Source of the DNA: Candidatus Nitrosopumilus sp.
GTDB lineage: Archaea > Thermoproteota > Nitrososphaeria > Nitrososphaerales > Nitrosopumilaceae
NCBI GenBank assembly: GCA_022758935.1
Contig: JAEMQG010000150.1
Span: forward strand, 1-10,600
DNA: 10,600 bases
Reading direction: 5' to 3'
Shown here: positions 5,250 through 10,600 of the stretch, piece by piece
Layout of the letters: each line of letters begins with the position of its first letter
How positions within the stretch are numbered: position 1 is the first letter of the stretch
The notes under the pieces: generated by a model
Databases searched by the model: none
Seen by the model: only the letters and a program-made list of their open reading frames with translations
What the model was told of the DNA's origin: nothing
Position numbers and translations under genes: made by a program

Positions 5250-7577
5250 TTACTTTACTAGAAAAAATGTTTCTGCATGATTGTGTCCATCTACTGCAGT
5301 GATGGTGTAATTTCCTGGTATCAAATCTGATGGAACGGCCCACGGCAGTCTAACTTCCCCGCTACCACTAGCAGGAAATGCTAATTCTGCCACTATTTTT
5401 TTATCTGGCCCTAAAATTTTAATTTCTACAGTTTGAGCTGCATTTATCACTTTGATGTCTATGTATTTTCCTAATGTTTCATTCTTTTTTATTCCTTCTC
5501 CAACACTAACAACCATTCCTTTCTCTTTTGCTGCATTTACCGTGATTTCAATAGTTTTATAGTTTGATCCGCTTTTTGCATTGATCTTCCATTTTCCGGA
5601 CACTCCATCTGATGGTACTCTGAATCCACCCTCAGCAATTTTTCCTTTCTTATCTGAAAAAGTCTCAACCTCTTTTATTTTCTTACCATTTGGGTCAACT
5701 AATGAAAATTCAATTATTACATTTTTGTTGGTATCACCTAATATCAAAATGGAGTCATTTGGTGAATATTCTAATTTTGTAGTGGATATTGTAATTTCCC
5801 CTGATCCTGTTTGTAGTCCAACTGCAAAAATCGCGGTACTTTTAGAATTCCCTTTACTGATAACTGCAGTATAGATTCCTGATGTATATCCTTTAAGAGG
5901 CAAGGAATGTGTTGTTTTTCCATCATCTTCTATTATGATGGGGATTGACTCACCTTTTGGTTTGTCTGCAGGATCAACAATTAGCATACTTATTGTGTCT
6001 CCTGGTATTCCTGTTAATGAAATAACTGCTGTTTCTGTAGTTTTGTAACTTAGTTTATCAAATTCTATGTTTATTGGAATTGAAGGAAGTTGACCTAATC
6101 CTGCATAAATAAATTCTCTGTTATTTTCCTGTATTGCAATTAATGTCCATGTGCCTTCCTTGTCAACACCAGCAATTGTTGGATACTCAAATTTTACAAT
6201 TCCTGAATCTCCAACTTGAATCACATCGGATAATTTTTCAACACCCAACGGATCTTCTAAACTGAGTTCTAGTGGGATGTTTGGCAATGCCGTTCCATTA
6301 AACTTTAAAGTCTCTCCTGGATCAAATTTTAGTTTTAATGGAGTTATTATGATTACTTTGGATGACTCTATAATCCAACTTTTGGAAATATTCTCTCTCC
6401 CATCTGTAATCTCTGCACTATATCTTCCCAATTTTGAATCCAAGGGTATTAAAATTGGTTCTATTTCCCAATTTCCCTTTGCATCTACTTGCGCAGTTCT
6501 TGTATTGATGATCTCGTTATCTGGATTTGTAATTGTTGCAGTAACTGCACTGTTTGGTGTTGCAGTTCCTGAGACTTGTATCATATCTCCAATTTGTATG
6601 GTTTGTGGGATTCCTTTTATTGTCAGTTGCACATTTTCTGATATTGGAATGTTAGTTCCTAGAGTTCCTATTCTTATACTTATTTTCTTTTCATTACCAT
6701 CCAGATCTTTGACAACAAAATCAGATCTCTCTTGGGATTGATTTTCTGGAATTTTCATGGTTGTCATAAAATAACCATTTTCATCGGTCTGAAAAGTCCC
6801 CAACTTGTTTGTATCTATATAAAATTCAAATTGCTGTGATGGCCCAAAACTATTTCCGGTAATTCTAATTGTTGATCCAGCATTAGGTTTTTCTGGAATT
6901 ATTCGATATATTGAATTCTCTGAAATTCCCGGACTTGAATTTTTCAAGGTTGGAATGGGCTTGGGCAATTCACCTGGGATGGTTTTACCACTTTGTATTT
7001 CGTCTTTATTTTTATCTAGTGCTTTCCAATTGATTCCTGGATTTGGCATGTCTGTCTTGATTCCTATTTTTATTGATTCTCCTTGTTTTACAGATTTTGA
7101 TGATGTTAAAATTATCACTCCTTGGGGTGTTTTTTCACCAGTCCACCCACTCTCTGTCTTAAATGATTTAAAATTAAAACCAACACTCAACCAAATTCTA
7201 AATGAACTTACATCTTTTTTTCCATCATTTGTAAATTCAATAATGGTAGTTTCTTCAAAAGAATGACTTTTTGCATTAATTGTTTCTGATGAACCTAAAC
7301 TGGCTGGTTCTGGAGGAACTATACTTAGTGGTTCTGTTGATTTTGAGATTTGAGTTGTTGATTCTGTAGAAATTGCGCTTACTGGTTCTGTCGATTTTGT
7401 ATTATTTGGCTGTGGGGAAACTATATTGGTTGGAGGAATTGCTACTGGTTCTACTGAAGAAGAACTTGAAGTGATGACCATCGTTTCTGCATACGTGTTA
7501 ATTGGAAGAAATATCACAACCATTGAAGATAACAATATTAATGAAAGGAAAATTCCTCTCGTAGAGGACTTAGTCAT
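5250..7577 (-). CDS. Large secreted protein of repeated Ig-like domains
   Basis: Extracellular protein of 775 residues from the ATG at 7577. Seen: signal peptide with TKSSTRG n-region and hydrophobic core IFLSLILLSSMVVIFL, likely cut after TYA (28-30); a Ser/Thr/Pro-rich linker (31-104) with repeated STEP motifs, a probable glycosylation region; then about seven beta-sandwich units: 105-202, 220-306 (TIG-like, AGSTIRITGNSFGPSQQF), 313-405, 406-494, 499-589, 591-682 and 684-775. Several share an opening of the form Y/F-xxGETLxFxGTAxPN and a DPxGK turn, as in MG2-type domains. No PEFG tail, C-terminal helix or lipobox is seen, so anchoring is unclear. The ATG at 7595 is also in frame but adds acidic residues to the signal peptide and disagrees with the TATA-like box. 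A role in the surface layer, adhesion or biofilm is inference. Confidence 0.8.
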   Translation of the reverse strand: MTKSSTRGIFLSLILLSSMVVIFLPINTYAETMVITSSSSSVEPVAIPPTNIVSPQPNNTKSTEPVSAISTESTTQISKSTEPLSIVPPEPASLGSSETINAKSHSFEETTIIEFTNDGKKDVSSFRIWLSVGFNFKSFKTESGWTGEKTPQGVIILTSSKSVKQGESIKIGIKTDMPNPGINWKALDKNKDEIQSGKTIPGELPKPIPTLKNSSPGISENSIYRIIPEKPNAGSTIRITGNSFGPSQQFEFYIDTNKLGTFQTDENGYFMTTMKIPENQSQERSDFVVKDLDGNEKKISIRIGTLGTNIPISENVQLTIKGIPQTIQIGDMIQVSGTATPNSAVTATITNPDNEIINTRTAQVDAKGNWEIEPILIPLDSKLGRYSAEITDGRENISKSWIIESSKVIIITPLKLKFDPGETLKFNGTALPNIPLELSLEDPLGVEKLSDVIQVGDSGIVKFEYPTIAGVDKEGTWTLIAIQENNREFIYAGLGQLPSIPINIEFDKLSYKTTETAVISLTGIPGDTISMLIVDPADKPKGESIPIIIEDDGKTTHSLPLKGYTSGIYTAVISKGNSKSTAIFAVGLQTGSGEITISTTKLEYSPNDSILILGDTNKNVIIEFSLVDPNGKKIKEVETFSDKKGKIAEGGFRVPSDGVSGKWKINAKSGSNYKTIEITVNAAKEKGMVVSVGEGIKKNETLGKYIDIKVINAAQTVEIKILGPDKKIVAELAFPASGSGEVRLPWAVPSDLIPGNYTITAVDGHNHAETFFLVK

Positions 7578-7600
7578 ATGTTCATTCTCTTTCATCTCTC

Positions 7601-7607
7601 AATTAAA
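7601..7607 (-). promoter_or_regulatory. TATA-like box of the secreted Ig-like protein gene
   Basis: TTTAATT on the minus strand is centred 27 bp upstream of the ATG at 7577 but only 9 bp from the ATG at 7595. It therefore supports the shorter start. Confidence 0.45.
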
Positions 7608-7670
7608 CCTTAAAGAATACCTTCTTACCTTCGTATTTCTAATTAAAGTATTTTTCATGAGGAAACTTTT

Positions 7671-9770
7671 TTAGTCCCGAGCTCGGACCCTCTGAAATTT
7701 GGCTAAATCAGATTTTGTGATGGCATTTTGATGTTGTCTAATTCTTTCAGCAATTAATCGATATAGTGATCTGAATTGATCTTTGGTTTTATCAGATAAG
7801 AAACTAGTTTCTTCAAGAGCAATTTTTTCACAAATGTATCTAGTAATTTCTTCATTGTCAAATTGACCCCAATTCTCTTCTCTATGATCTTCCCAAATTG
7901 CTTTCAAACTGTCTAAAATTCCCTTCCTATCTTTTAAGGCGACATCTTTAGATGTAAGACTTGAATATCCCTCTCTTCTCAATTGTATCTCATACGTTTG
8001 ATTGACAGCATGTAGATAATCTTCTAGTACGATATAGTCTTCAATTGATTCCAGATTTCTTCCCTCCCTTTCAAAAAATATTGTTTGAACGGGTGAAAAT
8101 TCATTTGATACTAGCTGGGAGGAAATCTGTTTTGATTCTTCTGAATTATCCATTAAAATAAATGTCTTGTATCCATGATTTCTGTAGAAAATCGCTAAAG
8201 GCAAAACTGAGTTTTTATTATATGCGGCTACAACATTTAGTGGGTTCATTGAAATATTTGGATCCTGTAAAAATTTATCAAATGCATTGAGATACATTGC
8301 ATCTGACATTGTCTCTACAATAATCACCGGTCTAGAATTAGTTCCAATCTCTCTGTCTACAATTGATTCAACTAATCCTCTTGACAAACCATAAAGAATC
8401 GGTGTTAATGTTTTATCATCCGCATTCCAATAATCATAAAAAATTTTACTAAGGTGTTTTCTTTTATCTAATTCAACTACCAGCAAATTTCCAGGAGTAT
8501 AGTCAAAAATCATGAAGGGTGAATGGGTAGCATATAGAACTTGATTTGAACCTGCCAAACTCTTCAATAAATCCGAAATTCCCATTTGCTGAGTTGGATG
8601 AAGATTCCTTGCCGGTTCATCGAGAAGTAGTATTGCTTCTTTTAGTTCTGCTCTCTGTGTCTCTGCTGCAAAGTTTACGATAAAAGAAAACGTCCATTTG
8701 AAACCCTCAGCTCTTCTATTTAGCAAACCTGTATTGGTTACAGTTCCGTCTCGATGCACATCTGAAATTACTACACTCATGATATTTCCTGGACTGTATC
8801 TTAAATCCACATGGATTGGATCTCCTTTCCAAGCTGGATTTAGCTTTTTGGTTAGTCTATTACTTGCAGTATTGAGAACTTTGATGCATTTTGATGGACT
8901 CTCTTTGACTTCATCTAATGTTCTGATATCTAGTTCTGCCAAATAAAAAAGATTTCTTACAGTTTCAGCTTTGTCAAACTCTTCAACAAATTCAATTGAA
9001 CCTTCACGTTCACCCTTCTCTTCTCGAAGGAATTCATTTAGATTGATATTTCCATATATTTTCTTGTAATCTGAAAAATATACAAAACGAGGAAGTATTT
9101 GCGATGAAATAAAGTTCTCTAACGCAGATCTTTCACTTTCACCACTAAGAAATTTTGAAAACTGATTTTCTGGGCTTTCATAAATTTTCTCCCACTCTTC
9201 TACTATTTTTGGTTCTTGCACTGCTATTACATGAAATTGATTGCTAAATTCAGCCATTCCACTATCAAATATTTCCTGATTTTTTGGCACAGAACCGTCA
9301 AAAAATTCAGTGTCGATTTGAATCCTAAGATGATTTGGTATTGTATCTAAAAAATTTAATATCTGTTTTGAAAAATTTTCCCAAGAATTTAGTCTGTTAT
9401 TTTCCTCCTCGTTAATTTTAATGCCTTCAAATTCATATTGGACTTTTAGCTTTTTATTGCTTCTAAATAATTTCACCCTCCTAATTTCAGGCAATTCTGG
9501 AAATGATTGTTTGAGTAAATGTATTTCGTTTGAACTTAAATCAAAATCTCCCTCTACTAATCTAACTTCATCTTTGAGTTCTTCAGACATTTCATCGCAA
9601 AGATCTAATTCTGAAACCATTTCGTCCCTATTCAATAAAGTCAATGCTTGCAGAATTGTCGTTTTGCCACTTTCATTTCTTCCAACAAACGCTGCTAAAT
9701 CACCCACTGTAATTTCACCTGAATCATGAATGCAACGATATGCTTTGACTCTAAATTTTCGAAGTCGCAT
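7671..9770 (-). CDS. OLD-family ATPase with C-terminal TOPRIM-like domain
   Basis: A 699-residue cytoplasmic ATPase resembling OLD (overcoming lysogenisation defect) nucleases. Seen: Walker A GRNESGKTT (30-38); a long insert (about 50-345) with helical, charged stretches; RRAEGFKWTFSF (352-363) at the place of the signature helix; Walker B AILLLDEP (379-386) followed by LHP; switch His in ATHSPFMI (414-421). The C-terminal part has VIIVETMSDAMYL (482-494), aligning with the TOPRIM VEGxxD motif, so Glu486 and Asp490 are kept but the Gly is lost, then FILMDNSEES (537-546), where the DxD second Asp is replaced, and an OLD-like NLESIEDYI (572-580). Nuclease activity is therefore uncertain. No UvrD-like helicase (Gabija) or other partner lies nearby. 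A defence or DNA-repair role is possible. The ATG at 9770 has TTAAAT about 26 bp upstream. Confidence 0.85.
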   Translation of the reverse strand: MRLRKFRVKAYRCIHDSGEITVGDLAAFVGRNESGKTTILQALTLLNRDEMVSELDLCDEMSEELKDEVRLVEGDFDLSSNEIHLLKQSFPELPEIRRVKLFRSNKKLKVQYEFEGIKINEEENNRLNSWENFSKQILNFLDTIPNHLRIQIDTEFFDGSVPKNQEIFDSGMAEFSNQFHVIAVQEPKIVEEWEKIYESPENQFSKFLSGESERSALENFISSQILPRFVYFSDYKKIYGNINLNEFLREEKGEREGSIEFVEEFDKAETVRNLFYLAELDIRTLDEVKESPSKCIKVLNTASNRLTKKLNPAWKGDPIHVDLRYSPGNIMSVVISDVHRDGTVTNTGLLNRRAEGFKWTFSFIVNFAAETQRAELKEAILLLDEPARNLHPTQQMGISDLLKSLAGSNQVLYATHSPFMIFDYTPGNLLVVELDKRKHLSKIFYDYWNADDKTLTPILYGLSRGLVESIVDREIGTNSRPVIIVETMSDAMYLNAFDKFLQDPNISMNPLNVVAAYNKNSVLPLAIFYRNHGYKTFILMDNSEESKQISSQLVSNEFSPVQTIFFEREGRNLESIEDYIVLEDYLHAVNQTYEIQLRREGYSSLTSKDVALKDRKGILDSLKAIWEDHREENWGQFDNEEITRYICEKIALEETSFLSDKTKDQFRSLYRLIAERIRQHQNAITKSDLAKFQRVRARD

Positions 9771-9793
9771 TAAGCAATATGTAGATCTCTACG

Positions 9794-9799
9794 ATTTAA
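9794..9799 (-). promoter_or_regulatory. TATA-like box of the OLD-type ATPase gene
   Basis: TTAAAT on the minus strand is centred about 26 bp upstream of the ATG at 9770. It lies in the 104-bp divergent region shared with the small secreted protein gene. Confidence 0.45.
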
Positions 9800-9837
9800 C
9801 TCATTCGTCATATTTATCATAATTCACAAAATTTTGC

Positions 9838-9850
9838 TAAATAGATATAG
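9838..9850 (+). promoter_or_regulatory. TATA-like element of the small secreted protein gene
   Basis: TAAATAGATATAG lies 25-37 bp upstream of the ATG at 9875, with GATATAG centred 28 bp away. A G-rich GGGGTAA also sits eight bases from the ATG, so a short leader with a weak ribosome site is an alternative. Confidence 0.4.
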
Positions 9851-9874
9851 GGGAATTGCAGGGGTAAAAACAAA

Positions 9875-10342
9875 ATGGTAACTAGACTAGTATACATTGT
9901 ATTTATTTTGCCCATTGTACTTTCAATTACTTTTGGCTCCCTAGTTTTGGCAGATGTTCTTCAAGAACCTGGTAGAGAGTTAAACATGTGGCCAAACGGC
10001 CCAACAAATAGTACAATTCCAACTGTTACCTCCATTACAATAGTTGGATTAGAAAAACAGTATACTACCTCCACACCAGTTCAAATACAGGTGAAGGTTG
10101 ATGACTCTTCATTTGACTGTGGTGATCTTTACATCACGATCTATTCATCAGAAACAAGCCTTCCAATTACCCAAAGTGGGTTCCTTGAACAATGTTTTGC
10201 CAAAAATGGCGAATTTCTACCTATAGGTGACCAATTTTCTGAAATTATAGTTAATCCAGGAAAGTACGAATTAATGGTGAAAATGAACGATCAAAATCAA
10301 AAGAGTAGTATAACGGCAAGTGAGAAATTTACTATTAAATAG
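9875..10342 (+). CDS. Small secreted protein with one beta-sandwich-like domain
   Basis: A 155-residue exported protein without a recognised family name. Seen: signal peptide (1-26) with VTR n-region, hydrophobic core LVYIVFILPIVLSITFGSLV and a likely cleavage after VLA; a short linker (27-52) with Pro, Asn and Thr; then one domain (53-155) of alternating strands (TSITIVGLEKQY, PVQIQVKVDD, DLYITIYSS, GKYELMVKMND, SEKFTIK). Two cysteines, C82 and C107, are the only ones in the mature part and could form a disulphide outside the cell. The Ig-like fold is inferred from strand pattern, comparable with the domains of the large secreted protein in this window, but no direct sequence repeat is shared. 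It is divergent from the OLD-type ATPase, and the Lys-rich mini-gene follows after 51 bases. Confidence 0.75.
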   Translation: MVTRLVYIVFILPIVLSITFGSLVLADVLQEPGRELNMWPNGPTNSTIPTVTSITIVGLEKQYTTSTPVQIQVKVDDSSFDCGDLYITIYSSETSLPITQSGFLEQCFAKNGEFLPIGDQFSEIIVNPGKYELMVKMNDQNQKSSITASEKFTIK

Positions 10343-10382
10343 GAATGAAATATTGAATTATTAGGAGTTATGTTAAAAAATT

Positions 10383-10390
10383 AAGGTGAT
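10383..10390 (+). promoter_or_regulatory. Shine-Dalgarno site of the Lys-rich mini-gene
   Basis: AAGGTGAT, an extended match to the 16S rRNA 3'-end complement, ends three bases before the ATG at 10394. The strong site, with no well placed TATA-like box at 26 bp, suggests co-transcription with the secreted protein gene at 9875. Confidence 0.5.
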
Positions 10391-10393
10391 TTG

Positions 10394-10516
10394 ATGGCAA
10401 CAAAAAAAGACAAACTAGCAGAAGATGCATCAAAAATAAAAGATGAGTCTGTACAATTAAAGGAAAAAAAGAAAGTGGTGGGAGTTCCAAAGTCCACAAA
10501 AAAGCAAATTCCTTAA
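10394..10516 (+). CDS. Very small Lys-rich protein, possibly a truncated repeat protein
   Basis: Forty codons: a charged helical N-terminus beginning MATKKDKLAEDASKIKDESV, a Lys/Glu run (LKEKKK, 22-27), then VVGVPKSTKKQIP before a TAA. Twelve of the 40 residues are Lys. Start support is strong (AAGGTGAT just upstream). The last nine codons are the first copy of a 33-bp tandem repeat that continues past the stop; read through, the same frame gives PKSTKKxIPKE-type units with a second TAA at 10538-10540. The gene may therefore be the remnant of a longer Lys-rich tail resembling histone-H1-like proteins, or a genuine mini-protein. A +1 shift, for example at the seven-A run 10464-10470, would instead open the repeat to the window edge. 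DNA or RNA binding is suggested only by composition. Confidence 0.5.
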   Translation: MATKKDKLAEDASKIKDESVQLKEKKKVVGVPKSTKKQIP

Positions 10517-10600
10517 GAACCAAAGTCCACCAAAAAGTAAATTCCTAAAGAAACAAAGTCCACCAAAAAGGGAATTCCTAAAGAAACAAAGTCCACCAAA
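10487..10600 (+). repeat. 33-bp tandem repeat, about 3.5 copies, continuing off the right edge
   Basis: Copies lie at 10487-10519, 10520-10552, 10553-10585 and 10586-10600 (partial). Each begins with CCA or ACA followed by AAGTCCAC and ends in ATTCCT(T/A)AAGAA. Differences sit at few positions: ACA/ACC, CAA/TAA/GGA, TAA/AAA and CCA/ACA. The unit is exactly 11 codons. In the frame of the mini-gene it reads PKSTKKxIPKE with TAA stops in copies 1 and 2; in the +1 frame it reads QSPPKxxFLKK without a stop. The near identity points to recent slippage or unequal crossing-over. Confidence 0.85.

Noticed and set aside
6277..6741. 154-codon plus-strand frame opposite the Ig-like protein
   Set aside because: It is antisense to a gene with signal peptide and repeated domains; the hydrophobic look comes from reverse reading of strand-rich codons.
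7426..7674. 82-codon plus-strand frame across the start of the secreted protein and the end of the ATPase gene
   Set aside because: It covers the signal peptide coding region and promoter of a real gene on the other strand and has no own start signals.
7671..9770. Gabija or retron defence operon
   Set aside because: Only the OLD-type ATPase is present; the neighbours are secreted proteins, and no UvrD-like helicase or reverse transcriptase is encoded within the window.
10370..10384. Mini frame MLKN with AGGAG just before it
   Set aside because: Only four codons with a ribosome site too close to the ATG; the AAGGTGAT and ATG at 10394 explain the region better.
10487..10600. CRISPR array
   Set aside because: The 33-bp units are directly adjacent with no variable spacers, and unit length is a multiple of three; it is a coding-type tandem repeat.

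Overview
The window looks like a chromosomal piece of an ammonia-oxidising archaeon of the Nitrososphaerota (Thaumarchaeota), most like a Nitrosopumilus relative. This is inferred, not proven. The DNA is strongly AT-rich and genes are compact. Several first-in-transcript start codons have a TATA-like box 25-28 bp upstream and no room for a leader, while genes inside operons carry a GGTGA-type Shine-Dalgarno site or overlap the previous stop codon. TTG and GTG starts occur. The gene content (DrrA/DrrB-type ABC exporter, TrmB-like winged helix, large Ig-like secreted protein, archaeal MTA phosphorylase with a CXC tail) fits that group.

Layout. 1-1499 (minus): an ABC exporter, with the ATPase first and the permease following by a one-base stop/start overlap; the permease runs off the left edge. 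1500-1686: intergenic region upstream of the exporter with three ACGT-centred palindromic elements. 1687-2289 (minus): nitroreductase-family flavoprotein. 2290-2580: gene-free, very AT-rich. 2581-2808 (plus): small two-helix membrane protein. 2845-3911 (plus): probable operon of a TrmB-like winged-helix protein, a Cys/His-rich zinc-ribbon-like protein and a small unknown protein. 3908-5211 (minus): adenine phosphoribosyltransferase followed by methylthioadenosine phosphorylase, overlapping by one base (TAGTG). Their stop end collides with the plus-strand operon, with stop codons overlapping. 5250-7577 (minus): large secreted protein of Ig-like beta-sandwich domains. 7671-9770 (minus): OLD-family ATPase with a C-terminal TOPRIM-like domain. 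9875-10342 (plus): small secreted protein. 10394-10516 (plus): very small Lys-rich protein whose 3' end enters a 33-bp tandem repeat that continues to the right edge.

How the genes work together. The clearest pathway unit is mtnP-apt: methylthioadenosine from polyamine synthesis and other S-adenosylmethionine reactions is split by phosphate to adenine and methylthioribose-1-phosphate, and the adenine is returned to AMP with PRPP. The ATPase and permease form one exporter. The 2845-3911 trio has a DNA-binding candidate in first position, but no function can be assigned to the other two. The OLD-type ATPase stands alone: no helicase or reverse-transcriptase partner is visible, so a defence role is possible but unproven.

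Points most worth a second look are the tandem repeat at the right edge (stop-interrupted in the frame of the small gene but open in the +1 frame), the altered TOPRIM motifs of the OLD-like ATPase, the uncharacterised three-gene operon, and the palindromic elements upstream of the exporter.
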